From assembly GCA_002389665.1 (NCBI GenBank), contig DGNO01000003.1, positions 186,001 through 250,000 of the forward strand: 64,000 bases of DNA, written 5' to 3'. The notes under the pieces are model-generated. The model made no database searches, had not been told where the DNA came from, and saw only the letters and a program-made list of their open reading frames with translations. The translations under genes and the position numbers were made by a program. Every line of letters begins with the position of its first letter. Positions within the stretch are counted from its first letter, which is position 1. This DNA is from Rhodobiaceae bacterium UBA4490 (GTDB lineage: Bacteria > Pseudomonadota > Alphaproteobacteria > Parvibaculales > Parvibaculaceae). Shown here one piece after another: positions 55,213 to 63,473 of this stretch.

Positions 55213-56189
55213 CCGAAGTTCCTTCCTTTCCCGATGCATCCACTTTGGCGGCGCCCATTTTCATCGGCGCCATTTTGCTGGAGATGACGTTGATCCTGTT
55301 CGGGCGCGTCAAAGGCGTTTATGAGACGCGCGATACGGCAGCGAGCCTCATCATGGGGGTGGGCAGCGTCTTCTTCGGTGCAGCGCTCGGCGGGGCGGGC
55401 TATTATCTTCTGCTCGTGCTTTACGATTACCGCGTCATGACGATCGGCTTTTCGGCGGGCGCGCTCGTCCTCTGCTTCATCATCGACGACATGCGCTATT
55501 ACTGGGCGCACCGGCTGATGCACCGCTCGCGCTGGTTCTGGGCGGCGCATGTGGTGCACCATTCAAGTCAGCACTTCAATCTTTCAACGGCGCTGCGCCA
55601 GTCCTGGACCGGGCCGATCTCCGGCCTCGTACTGCTGCGCATGCCGCTCGTCCTGATCGGCTTTCATCCGGCGGCGATAGCCTTCGTTTATTCCTTCAAT
55701 CTCGTCTATCAGTTCTTCATTCATACCGAAGCCGTGGGGAAACTGCCCCGGCCCATCGAATGGCTGTTCAACACCCCCTCCCACCACCGGGTGCATCACG
55801 GACGGAACGCGCGCTATCTCGATGCGAATTACGCAGGCACGCTGATCATCTGGGACCGGCTCTTCGGCACCTTCGTGCCTGAGACCGAGCGCGAGGAAGT
55901 ACGCTACGGCATCGTGCGCTCGCTCGGCACGTTCAACCCGCTGCGGATCGGCTTTCATGAATATGTGGGGATCGGCAAAGACGTCTTTGCAAGAGGCCGG
56001 AGCATGAGGGACCGGCTGCTTTATCTCTTCGCCCCGCCCGGCTGGAGCCATGACGGCAGCCGGCTGAGCTCGGAAACGCTGAAGGAAGATTATGTGCGCG
56101 CGCACCCGGAAGAAGCCGGACAGCCCGGCCTGCCGGCGCTGAGCGCGCCGCCCGCAGAGAAAAGCGCGGAGCTTCCCCTGCGGGCGTGA
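55209..56189 (+). CDS. Sterol desaturase / fatty acid hydroxylase superfamily membrane protein (second copy)
   Basis: This 326-residue membrane protein has the di-iron histidine motifs HRLMH, HVVHHSSQH and HHRVHHGR, separated by the usual hydrophobic segments (about residues 10-30, 55-75, 80-100, 140-165). It hydroxylates a lipid in the membrane; the substrate is unknown. It is distinct in sequence from the member at 2837. It is coupled to the gene at 54697 by an ATGA overlap. Confidence 0.88.
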   Translation: MTEVPSFPDASTLAAPIFIGAILLEMTLILFGRVKGVYETRDTAASLIMGVGSVFFGAALGGAGYYLLLVLYDYRVMTIGFSAGALVLCFIIDDMRYYWAHRLMHRSRWFWAAHVVHHSSQHFNLSTALRQSWTGPISGLVLLRMPLVLIGFHPAAIAFVYSFNLVYQFFIHTEAVGKLPRPIEWLFNTPSHHRVHHGRNARYLDANYAGTLIIWDRLFGTFVPETEREEVRYGIVRSLGTFNPLRIGFHEYVGIGKDVFARGRSMRDRLLYLFAPPGWSHDGSRLSSETLKEDYVRAHPEEAGQPGLPALSAPPAEKSAELPLRA

Positions 56190-56216
56190 GCCATTCTTCT
56201 AAGCAGTGTTCTGCTT

Positions 56217-57650
56217 TTAAGCCGTATCCTGCTGGACTTTCTCCGCCGGCTCATACTCCCCGGCGAAAAGCCGGTAGATACCGAAGGCGGCAAAGCCGGC
56301 AATGATGCCGGGCATCCCTTCGAAAATGTAGGACTGCCAACCAAGCTCGCGCCAGAGAATGACCGTCATGGCGCCCGCCAGCACCATGATGATGGCATGA
56401 GGCTCGCTCAGCTTCACATCGCGGGCGAGCAGCACCAGAAGCGGGGCAAAGCTTGCGCCCAGAAGCGACCAAGCGAGGATCACCAGCGAGAAAACGCTTT
56501 GCGTGCCCGAGAGCGCAATGGCAAGCGCGAATGCGGTGATCATGATGGTGACGAGTTTGAGGTGGAAAGGCTTTTCCATCCGCTGCGGCATCAGATCGTG
56601 CGTCAATGCAGAAGAGCAGCTGAGCACAAGCGAGTCCGCCGTCGACATGGTGGCCGCGAAAATCCCCGCCAGCATCAGCCCCACAAGAAGCGGCGGCATG
56701 AGCTCAATCGCCATGGTGGGTAGTACAAGCTCGGGGTCCATGCCGCCAATATCGGGCAGATGGATCTTCGTCATCAGACCGACGACGGTTGCCAGGCCAT
56801 AAAAGAGCGTGAAGAAGCCGTAATACCAGGCGCGCGTATGGGCAAGCCGGTCATCATTGTCGAGCGTCATGAAGCGCACCATGATGTGCGGCTGCCCGGC
56901 AACGGAGAACCCGGCGAAGAGCCAGCCCAGGGCAAAGAGCGCCGGCCCCCAGAAATCCCCGAACGGCAGATCCGAGGGGAACCAATCGAGGAAGCCCGGC
57001 ACGGCGGCAAGCTTGTCATAAGAGGCATCGATACCGCCTGCGGCATTGATGGCGATATAGCCGAGCAGCACCATGGCGACGATCATGATCGCCGACTGCA
57101 AAACGTCGGTCCAGATCGAGGCGCGGATGCCCCCCGCCATGCAATAGCCGGCCACCATGACCGCGGAGATGATGGCGCCCGTTGCCGGCGGCCAACCGAG
57201 CAGCGCCTGCAGCGCCTTACCGCCCGCGCTCATTTGCGCGGCGGCATAAGCCCCGAGGAAGGCGAGCGTGATCAGCGCAATCAAGACGCGCAGCAAACGG
57301 AAATTCGTGCCGTGCCAGGAAGAAATCGCCCCGGCAAAAGTCACTTCGTTTTCCGCTTCCGAGCGGCGACGCAAGTGGCGGTGAATAAAAAGAGAGGCGA
57401 CGAAGTCCCCGACGATCCAGCCCACCATCAACCAGACGGCGCTGAGGCCGACCGTGTAGGTGAAACCCATCACACCGATGAACATATAGCCTGAATTGTT
57501 CGTCGCCACCGCAGACAGGCCCACGAACATGGGCGAGACGTCACGGCTGGCAAGGTAATAATCGCTCTTCGTACCGCGTGAGAGAAAAACGGACGAAAGC
57601 CCGATCATCAGGATCAGGCCCAGACATACGACGAAGCTGATAACAATCAC
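56217..57650 (-). CDS. Sodium:solute symporter (SSS family)
   Basis: This 477-residue transporter has about 13 hydrophobic helices. SSS family blocks are FFGVMGF-like GYMFIGVMGFTYTVG near residue 55, SAGGKALQALLGWPP, GFSVAGQPHIMVRFM near residue 270 and ATMSTADSLVLSCSSAL near 340, the last containing the conserved sodium-site serine. Members carry proline, pantothenate or other osmolytes; its position beside ectABC suggests compatible-solute uptake, but this is only inferred. The GTG at 57650 is chosen because an upstream ATG at 57689 lies inside a terminator hairpin. Confidence 0.88.
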   Translation of the reverse strand: MIVISFVVCLGLILMIGLSSVFLSRGTKSDYYLASRDVSPMFVGLSAVATNNSGYMFIGVMGFTYTVGLSAVWLMVGWIVGDFVASLFIHRHLRRRSEAENEVTFAGAISSWHGTNFRLLRVLIALITLAFLGAYAAAQMSAGGKALQALLGWPPATGAIISAVMVAGYCMAGGIRASIWTDVLQSAIMIVAMVLLGYIAINAAGGIDASYDKLAAVPGFLDWFPSDLPFGDFWGPALFALGWLFAGFSVAGQPHIMVRFMTLDNDDRLAHTRAWYYGFFTLFYGLATVVGLMTKIHLPDIGGMDPELVLPTMAIELMPPLLVGLMLAGIFAATMSTADSLVLSCSSALTHDLMPQRMEKPFHLKLVTIMITAFALAIALSGTQSVFSLVILAWSLLGASFAPLLVLLARDVKLSEPHAIIMVLAGAMTVILWRELGWQSYIFEGMPGIIAGFAAFGIYRLFAGEYEPAEKVQQDTA

Positions 57651-57672
57651 GGCGCCCCCTTCCCGCAATGAG

Positions 57673-57711
57673 AAAAAGCCCCCCGCCATTTTTCAGGGCG
57701 GGAGGCTTTTT
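57673..57711. terminator. Terminator between ectC and the symporter gene
   Basis: AAAAAGCCCCCCGCC (57673-57687) and GGCGGGAGGCTTTTT (57697-57711) form a 15-bp stem with one mismatch. On the minus strand it is followed by a T-tract and should end the ectABC transcript. Confidence 0.85.
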
Positions 57712-57725
57712 CGAAGCGTTTATGA

Positions 57726-58112
57726 TCAATCCACAACAAGCGGGTAAGCCCCGGATTCATCGTGCACTTCCTGTCCTGTAACAGGCGGATTGAAAACACA
57801 GGCCATTTTCACTTCCTTGTGGACGCGCAGGATGTGCTCATCATGCTGGTCCAGAATGTAAATCGTGCCCGGCTTGATCTGATATTTCTTGCCGTCGGCC
57901 AGCGTTTCGATCTCCGCCTCGCCTTCCATGCAGTACACGGATTCCAGATGGTTCTTGTAATGCATCCGGGTTTCCGTGCCCGCATAAAGGGTCGTGATGT
58001 GGAACGAGAAGCCCATATTGTCGTCTTTCAAAAGAAGACGGACGCTGTCCCAGGTCTTACTCTGTACCTTGCGGTCGGATTTTTGCGCTTCTTCCAGCGT
58101 TCTTACGATCAT
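57726..58112 (-). CDS. ectC: Ectoine synthase
   Basis: This 128-residue cupin enzyme closes N-gamma-acetyl-diaminobutyrate to ectoine. The [31 protein letters not shown] start and the cupin motif [18 protein letters not shown] are typical, as is DQHDEHILR. It is the last gene of ectABC and is followed by a terminator. Confidence 0.96.
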   Translation of the reverse strand: MIVRTLEEAQKSDRKVQSKTWDSVRLLLKDDNMGFSFHITTLYAGTETRMHYKNHLESVYCMEGEAEIETLADGKKYQIKPGTIYILDQHDEHILRVHKEVKMACVFNPPVTGQEVHDESGAYPLVVD

Positions 58113-58121
58113 TCTTCTTCC

Positions 58122-59450
58122 TCAAGCGACAGAAACGAGATTCTTTTTCCGGCCGGCGATCTGCACGACCTCGGCAAAGGCCTTCTCGAGAATATCGAGA
58201 CCTTCTTCAAGCGTTTCCTGATCGATGATCAGCGGGATGAGGCATTTTACGACCTCGTCATTGGGACCCGCGGTCTCGATGATCAGGTTTTCCTTGAAGC
58301 AGCGCGAGGTCACCTCGCTGGCGAACTCGCCGGTCGGACATTCGATACCCTGCATCATGCCGCGGCCCTTGAGCTTCAGATCGATGGTGCCCGCCTTCTC
58401 GATGATCGCTTCAAGGCGCTTGGTAATATAGTCGCCTTTCTCGCGCACGCTCTTGGCGAAAGTATCGTCCTTCCAGTAGGTGTTGAGCGCGGCCGTCGCC
58501 GTGACGAAAGCGTGGTTATTGCCGCGGAAGGTGCCGTTATGCTCGCCCGGTTTCCAGATATCGAGCTCGGAGCTGATCAGCACAATCGCGAAGGGCAGAC
58601 CGTAACCGCTCAGCGATTTCGACAGCGTGACGATATCCGGCGTGATGCCCGCAGGCTCCCAGCTAAAGAAGGTGCCGGTGCGCCCGCAGCCTGCCTGAAT
58701 GTCGTCCGAGATCAGCAGAATGTCGTGACGCTTGCAGAAAGCGGCAAGCTTCTTGATCCAGTCCATGCTGGCGGCATTGAGACCGCCTTCACCCTGCACC
58801 GCCTCGAAAATGACGGCGGCCGGCATATCGACGCCGCTTGAGGGGTCGGTCACCATTTTTTCAAGCACGTCGATCGTGTCGACATCCTCGCCGAGGTAAT
58901 TGGCGAAGGGCATGCGCGTGACGCCGGCGAGCGGCAGGCCCGCGCCGCCGCGGTGATGGCCGTTCCCCGTCGCCGAGAGCGCGCCCATGGTCACGCCATG
59001 GAAGCCGTTGGTGAAGGAAATGATGTTGTGGCGGCCCGTCACCTTACGGGCAAGCTTCATCGCCGCTTCCACGGCATTGGCGCCCGTCGGGCCGGTAAAC
59101 TGCACCATATAGTCGAGCTTGCGCGGCTTGAGAATCAACTCTTCAAGCGCTTCGAGGAACTGTTCCTTGGCGTCCGTGTGCATGTCGAGGCCATGGGCGA
59201 TCCCGTCCGCCTCGATATATTCGAGCAGCTTCTTTTTCAGCTCCGGGTTGTTGTGCCCGTAGTTGAGCGTGCCCGCGCCGGCAAGGAAGTCGATATATTT
59301 TTTTCCGTCGACATCATAAAGATGCGCGCCTTGCGCCTTTCCGAACACGACCGGGAAGGAGCGCGCATAGGTCTGCACGTTCGATTCCTTCCGGGCAAAG
59401 ATGGAAGTGTCGCTATCATCGATATCCGAAACAGCAGCTAAGGGATTCAT
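58122..59450 (-). CDS. ectB: L-2,4-diaminobutyrate transaminase
   Basis: This 442-residue class III aminotransferase makes L-2,4-diaminobutyrate from aspartate semialdehyde. Typical segments are [37 protein letters not shown], the active-site [20 protein letters not shown], and the PLP lysine in [13 protein letters not shown]. It lies between ectA and ectC with short spacers. It supplies ectoine synthesis. Confidence 0.96.
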   Translation of the reverse strand: MNPLAAVSDIDDSDTSIFARKESNVQTYARSFPVVFGKAQGAHLYDVDGKKYIDFLAGAGTLNYGHNNPELKKKLLEYIEADGIAHGLDMHTDAKEQFLEALEELILKPRKLDYMVQFTGPTGANAVEAAMKLARKVTGRHNIISFTNGFHGVTMGALSATGNGHHRGGAGLPLAGVTRMPFANYLGEDVDTIDVLEKMVTDPSSGVDMPAAVIFEAVQGEGGLNAASMDWIKKLAAFCKRHDILLISDDIQAGCGRTGTFFSWEPAGITPDIVTLSKSLSGYGLPFAIVLISSELDIWKPGEHNGTFRGNNHAFVTATAALNTYWKDDTFAKSVREKGDYITKRLEAIIEKAGTIDLKLKGRGMMQGIECPTGEFASEVTSRCFKENLIIETAGPNDEVVKCLIPLIIDQETLEEGLDILEKAFAEVVQIAGRKKNLVSVA

Positions 59451-59493
59451 GGACTAAGTCCTCTCTCGTTTGTGCCCCTGAAAGCATTTATTT

Positions 59494-60042
59494 TTATTGG
59501 ACGGCAAAGGGGCCAATCTTGATGGCAAACTCGCTATCGTGCCGTCCATTGAAATGGCGCTCGCGGTCGAACCGCGGGAAGGACTGGAACTCGGTGTCGA
59601 GCTTCTTGGCAGTCCCCTTGAACAACGCCCAAGACGCTTCATTGTCCTCGGTGATCGTTGCTTCGATAAATTTCACATCTTTATGACGGGAAACGATGTC
59701 CAGCATCATCCGGCGCGCCAGACCAAGGCCGCGCGCCTTTTCCGACACCGCCACCTGCCAGACGAAAAATGTGTCCGGCTTTTTCGGCGGGCAGTAACCG
59801 GAGAGAAAACCGATCACTTCCCCGTCTTTTTCTGCAATCGCGCAGGTGTCCTGGAAATCGGAGCACTGCAGCAGGTTGCAATAAAGCGAATTCTCATCAA
59901 GCGGCTTGCAATTTGCGATCAAATCGTGAACGCGGTACCCGTCTTCCGCCGTCGGCGCCCTTAGAACAAGGCCGTCACCTGCGGGCGATTCCTTCAGGGA
60001 ATCTATGGGTTTTGCTTGTGCCACCGTCGAATCTCGTTCCAT
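59494..60042 (-). CDS. ectA: L-2,4-diaminobutyrate N-gamma-acetyltransferase
   Basis: This GNAT acetyltransferase of about 182 residues transfers acetyl from acetyl-CoA to diaminobutyrate. The EctA marks are LDENSLYCNLLQC near residue 45, the acetyl-CoA binding loop in SEKARGLGLARRMML near 100, and TITEDNEASWALF near 130. The ATG at 60042 is favoured over a TTG at 60051. The promoter probably lies in 60113-60141, overlapping the tandem repeats at 60125-60148. The upstream untranslated region forms an AAATGGC/GCCATTT hairpin. Confidence 0.94.
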   Translation of the reverse strand: MERDSTVAQAKPIDSLKESPAGDGLVLRAPTAEDGYRVHDLIANCKPLDENSLYCNLLQCSDFQDTCAIAEKDGEVIGFLSGYCPPKKPDTFFVWQVAVSEKARGLGLARRMMLDIVSRHKDVKFIEATITEDNEASWALFKGTAKKLDTEFQSFPRFDRERHFNGRHDSEFAIKIGPFAVQ

Positions 60043-60111
60043 TTCAATCAATTATCTAAACTTTTAGGAGAGAAAAATGGCTTTTTTCCGCCATTTGCCT
60101 CGCGACACCCT

Positions 60112-60141
60112 TTTAAATACACCATCAATCTATATTTTCAA
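60112..60141 (-). promoter_or_regulatory. Candidate ectA promoter
   Basis: On the minus strand TTGAAA (60141-60136) is followed after 17-18 bases by ATTTAA/TTTAAA. The position upstream of ectA and the overlap with the tandem repeats fit a repressible promoter. Confidence 0.5.
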
Positions 60142-60148
60142 TCTATAT
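60125..60148. repeat. Tandem direct repeat TCAATCTATAT in the ectA-ectR spacer
   Basis: TCAATCTATAT occurs at 60125-60135 and again at 60138-60148, separated by two bases (13-base period). It overlaps the -35 and spacer region of the candidate ectA promoter, so it is a probable EctR operator. Confidence 0.65.
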
Positions 60149-60203
60149 ATCTGTTTAAATGGTTGAACAGACGTGAAGAACGCCAACGAAAGGAACAAGG
60201 TCC

Positions 60204-60782
60204 TTGACACTCACACCGAATGCACGGAAATGGCAGGATTCCGATGCGCGCGCCCGCACGCTGCGCGAACTTGTGGAGATGTCTATGGAATCGAAACTGG
60301 CCGCCGATGCCCTTGTCGCCCTCCGGCAGATCATCCGGGCGACGGATATGGACGGGCGTCAATTGGCCAAGCAGACGGGCCTGACCACCTCCCAGCTCGT
60401 CGTCATGCAGCTGCTCAAGCGCTCGCCGGGCCTGACCATCACCAAGCTGGCCGAACGCGTGTCGCTGCGCCAGGCAACGGTGACGGCGCTCATCGACAAG
60501 CTGGAAAGCCGCACCCTCGTGCAACGCAAGCGCTCCGATCTCGACCGGCGGCGCGTCGAGCTTTATCTGACCGAGGAAGGCAGCGCCATGATCGAGGCGG
60601 CGCCCACCATCCTGCAGGAACGCTTCATCGTGCAGTTCGACCAGCTGGAAGATTGGGAACAATCCTTCATCCTCGCCGCCCTGCAGCGGGTGGCAAGTAT
60701 GCTGGATGCCGGCGAGCTCGATGCCTCGCCCGTTCTTTCCGTCGGCGCGCTCGACCGCACCGAAAAGCACCAACCTCACTGA
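60204..60782 (+). CDS. ectR: MarR-family ectoine operon repressor EctR
   Basis: This 192-residue MarR-family regulator has the wHTH (SPGLTITKLAERVSLRQATVTALIDKLE) near residues 75-105 and the wing RKRSDLDRRRVELYLTEEG. It is divergent from ectA, which fits EctR-type repressors of halophilic and methylotrophic bacteria. The TTG start with AAGG upstream gives a plausible length; an internal ATG at 60282 would remove 26 residues before the HTH. Confidence 0.85.
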   Translation: MTLTPNARKWQDSDARARTLRELVEMSMESKLAADALVALRQIIRATDMDGRQLAKQTGLTTSQLVVMQLLKRSPGLTITKLAERVSLRQATVTALIDKLESRTLVQRKRSDLDRRRVELYLTEEGSAMIEAAPTILQERFIVQFDQLEDWEQSFILAALQRVASMLDAGELDASPVLSVGALDRTEKHQPH

Positions 60783-60787
60783 AACGA

Positions 60788-60824
60788 AAAGGCCGGCCCG
60801 CCTTTGAATAACGGACCGGCCTTT
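60788..60824 (+). terminator. Terminator after ectR
   Basis: AAAGGCCGG and CCGGCCTTT form a 9-bp stem that extends through a CCG/CGG pairing with one bulged base on each side, followed by CAACTTT. It lies just past the ectR stop. Confidence 0.7.
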
Positions 60825-60845
60825 CAACTTTCCCGCGCTTCCGGC

Positions 60846-61019
60846 TTAGACCGGAGGTCTGCCGCGCACCGCGTGCGCGATCAGCGAGATCACGAGCAGC
60901 GCCAGGAAGATAAAGAACAGAATCTGCGCAATGCCCGTTGCGGCGGATGCGACACCGCCGAAGCCGAAGACACCGGCGATGATCGCGATGATGAAAAAAG
61001 TCAAAGCCCATCCAAGCAT
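60846..61019 (-). CDS. DUF1328 family small membrane protein
   Basis: This 57-residue protein has two hydrophobic helices (about residues 4-24 and 28-48) joined by a glycine-rich turn ([14 protein letters not shown]). It matches DUF1328 (UPF0391), small membrane proteins widespread in stress regulons. It is read on the minus strand (MLGWALTFF...), and an EcfG-type promoter lies upstream on that strand at 61050-61074. Confidence 0.88.
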   Translation of the reverse strand: MLGWALTFFIIAIIAGVFGFGGVASAATGIAQILFFIFLALLVISLIAHAVRGRPPV

Positions 61020-61049
61020 GAAAATCTCCTTTGCTGTCTTGGCTCTAAC

Positions 61050-61074
61050 AACGCGCAGGGCCGTGAGAGGTTCC
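61050..61074 (-). promoter_or_regulatory. EcfG-type promoter (GGAAC-N16-CGTT)
   Basis: On the minus strand GGAAC (61074-61070) and CGTT (61053-61050) are separated by 16 bases, the consensus of alphaproteobacterial EcfG (general stress sigma factor) promoters. It faces the DUF1328 gene at 61019. Confidence 0.7.
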
Positions 61075-61089
61075 GCGGACCGAAATGCG

Positions 61090-61114
61090 GGAACCTCCGG
61101 TCTCCTTCTCCGTT
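61090..61114 (+). promoter_or_regulatory. EcfG-type promoter (GGAAC-N16-CGTT)
   Basis: GGAAC (61090-61094) and CGTT (61111-61114) are separated by 16 bases on the plus strand. It points to the small lipoprotein gene at 61157. With the promoter at 61050-61074 it makes a back-to-back pair. Confidence 0.7.
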
Positions 61115-61156
61115 AATCGTGCTGACAGTTACAACGACGCAAAACGGAGCAGCGCT

Positions 61157-61342
61157 ATGAAACCGAATGCCAAACTCTCTGCCACGCTTGCCGCCCTTCT
61201 TTTGAGCGGCGGGCTGCTTGCCGCCTGTGAAGAAGAAGGCCCCGCCGAACGGGCCGGGGAAAACATCGACGAAGCGGCGGAAGAAATGGGCGATGCCATG
61301 GATGAGGCAACCGAAGATCTGGACGATGGCAACAATCCGTAA
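61157..61342 (+). CDS. Small lipoprotein
   Basis: This 61-residue lipoprotein has a signal ending in LLAAC (lipobox) and a very acidic mature part (about 40 residues, EEEGPAERAGENIDEAAEEM). It resembles small alphaproteobacterial stress lipoproteins. An EcfG-type promoter lies about 40 bases upstream. Confidence 0.78.
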   Translation: MKPNAKLSATLAALLLSGGLLAACEEEGPAERAGENIDEAAEEMGDAMDEATEDLDDGNNP

Positions 61343-61401
61343 GCTACGCGCTGCGTGCTGCAGGAGACCGGCCTGTTTGGCGATATGAAACGGAGGATCT
61401 C

Positions 61402-61557
61402 ATGACCTGGATGGACACAGCTGTTAAAGCCTTCCTGGCCTCAACCCTCATGACCTTTGCGCTGGCGCTCGGCGCCTGCAACACGGTCGAAGGGTTCGGT
61501 CAGGATGTGGAAAATACGGGCGATGCCATTAGCGAGGGCGCCGAGGAAGCCAAGTAA
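61402..61557 (+). CDS. Entericidin-like small lipoprotein
   Basis: This 51-residue protein has a hydrophobic signal and the lipobox LGAC, followed by NTVEGFGQDVENTGDAISEGAEEAK, which matches the entericidin A/B family. Such lipoproteins are stress-induced and bacteriolytic or modulatory. GGAGG precedes the ATG. It follows the lipoprotein at 61157 after 60 bases. Confidence 0.85.
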   Translation: MTWMDTAVKAFLASTLMTFALALGACNTVEGFGQDVENTGDAISEGAEEAK

Positions 61558-61593
61558 ACCAAAGACGCCCGGTCATAAAGCCCGAATCAAAGA

Positions 61594-61621
61594 GGAGCGC
61601 ATCTCGGTGCGCTCCTTTTTT
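61594..61621 (+). terminator. Terminator after the entericidin-like gene
   Basis: GGAGCGCA and TGCGCTCC form an 8-bp stem with loop TCTCGG, followed by TTTTTT. It ends the small stress gene transcript. Confidence 0.88.
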
Positions 61622-61709
61622 CTATTTTATATTGCCGCTTCCGGCACACCGTCTTGCCTTGAATGGCAAGAAAGGCTTAGCTCATTAAAGGAAAAAGCCG
61701 GGGGTCTTG

Positions 61710-63464
61710 ATGCTGGAAGAAATGGGTTTTGGTGAAATCGGTCATGGCATTCCAGCCTTGCGTGAAATCCTCACCTTCCTGCTTGCCTCCATCATTCTGG
61801 TACCGCTCTTCCAGAAGCTGAAAGCGAGCCCCATATTGGGCTTCCTCATCACTGGGGCAATTATCGGTCCTTCCGGCTTTGCGGTGATCGCGGATATCGA
61901 AGGGGTGCGCGTGATCGCCGAATTCGGCGTCGTCTTTCTGCTTTTCACCATCGGGCTCGAACTTTCGGTCGAGCGGCTGCGCGCCATGCGCCGCTATGTG
62001 TTCGGCCTTGGCGCGGCGCAGGTATTCATCACCGCCATTGCCATTGCCGCCGTTGCCTATGCCTGGGGCAATGCGCCGGCTGCCGCCCTTCTCATCGGCG
62101 CGGGCCTTGCCCTTTCCTCCACCGCCATGGTCATGCAGACCTTGAGCGAGCGGGGCGAGATTGCCTCACGCTTCGGCCGGGTGAGCTTTTCGGTCCTGCT
62201 TTTTCAGGATCTTGCCGTCGCCCCCATTCTCATTCTCGTCACCGCCTTTGGCAGCTCGGTGGAAGGCAGCAATCTTTTTGCCGATGGGCTCTGGACGCTC
62301 GGTAAAGCCGCGCTTGCCGTCGTCATTCTGCTCTTTCTCGGGCGGATCGTCTTGCGCGGGCTTCTTAGCATCGTCGCCAATGTGGGCAGCACGGAGCTGA
62401 ATGCGGCCACCGCCCTTTTCATCATTCTCGGCATCGCAGCTGCGACGGAAATGGCCGGGCTTTCCATGGCGCTCGGGGCGTTTCTTGCCGGGCTCATTCT
62501 GGCGGAAACAGAATTTCGCCATCAGGTGGAAGCCGACATCATGCCCTTCAAAGGGCTCTTGCTCGGGCTCTTTTTCATCTCTGTCGGCATGGCACTCGAT
62601 CTTTCCGTATTGCTCGACAGTTTAGGCTGGCTGCTTTTCTCGCTCGCCGGGCTCCTGGCGCTGAAGACGGCGATTACCACGGGCCTCGCCCTTGCCTTCG
62701 GGCTGACGCGGCCGGAAGCGGTGCGCACCGGCCTTTCACTTGCCGAGGCCGGGGAGTTTGCTTTCGTCATTCTGGCTTCGGCGCTCACCTTCAAGCTCAT
62801 TCCGCCGGAGACGGGCCAGTTCATGGCGGTGCTGGCCGGGCTTTCCATGGCGCTGACGCCGCTTCTCGTGCCGTTCAGTGCCTGGCTCGTCAAACGCTAT
62901 GAAGGCGCGCAGGCCGCGCGCGAACGCCCGGCCCATGACGACACGCTGCGCGACCATGTGGTGATTTGCGGGTATGGCCGGGTCGGCCAGACGGTGGCGG
63001 ACCTCATGCGTCTGCAGACCGTGCCTTATGTGGCGCTCGATCTCGACCCCTCGCTCATCAAGGCCTGCCGGGCGCGCAGCGAGCCGGTTTTTTACGGTGA
63101 TGCCATACGCCCGGATGTGCTGGAACGCTTCGGCGCTTCCCGAGCCGCCGCCATCGTCATCACGCTCGATGCGCCGCAGGCCGCTCACAAAGCTTTCGAG
63201 ATCGTGCGGGATATGTGGCCGGATGTGCCGGTTTTCGTGCGCGCGGCAAATGCCGAGGAAGCCGACCGCTATATGAAGCTCGGTGCCCGCCATGTGGTGC
63301 CCGAAACGCTGGAGGCGAGCCTGCAGCTTTCCGGCCAGGTGCTCCATGCGCTGGGCACGCCCATGGAGGCCGTCAACACGATCATCGAACGCATCCGCCA
63401 GGATCAATATGCGCCGATCGCCGATGTCATCGAAGGCAAGAGCGCTTCGGAAAAAGAGAATTAG
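61710..63464 (+). CDS. CPA2 family monovalent cation:proton antiporter with TrkA-N domain (KefB/YbaL-like)
   Basis: This 584-residue protein has an N-terminal sodium/proton-exchanger domain with about 12 helices (residues 20-395, with LIGAGLALSSTAMVMQTLSERGE and AGEFAFVILASAL). A soluble TrkA-N (Rossmann) domain starting with VVICGYGRVGQ follows near 413. The closest known types are KefB/KefC and YbaL, which move potassium against protons. It starts at ATG 61710 (TTG 61707 in frame). Together with the TrkH gene at 18367 it belongs to cation homeostasis. Confidence 0.9.
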   Translation: MLEEMGFGEIGHGIPALREILTFLLASIILVPLFQKLKASPILGFLITGAIIGPSGFAVIADIEGVRVIAEFGVVFLLFTIGLELSVERLRAMRRYVFGLGAAQVFITAIAIAAVAYAWGNAPAAALLIGAGLALSSTAMVMQTLSERGEIASRFGRVSFSVLLFQDLAVAPILILVTAFGSSVEGSNLFADGLWTLGKAALAVVILLFLGRIVLRGLLSIVANVGSTELNAATALFIILGIAAATEMAGLSMALGAFLAGLILAETEFRHQVEADIMPFKGLLLGLFFISVGMALDLSVLLDSLGWLLFSLAGLLALKTAITTGLALAFGLTRPEAVRTGLSLAEAGEFAFVILASALTFKLIPPETGQFMAVLAGLSMALTPLLVPFSAWLVKRYEGAQAARERPAHDDTLRDHVVICGYGRVGQTVADLMRLQTVPYVALDLDPSLIKACRARSEPVFYGDAIRPDVLERFGASRAAAIVITLDAPQAAHKAFEIVRDMWPDVPVFVRAANAEEADRYMKLGARHVVPETLEASLQLSGQVLHALGTPMEAVNTIIERIRQDQYAPIADVIEGKSASEKEN

Positions 63465-63473
63465 GAGACGCGC

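Noticed and set aside
60076..60165. 29-codon open frame with a good Shine-Dalgarno before ectR
   Set aside because: It overlaps the operator-like repeats and the candidate ectA promoter and encodes a protein without any recognisable pattern; a leader peptide is possible but not supported.
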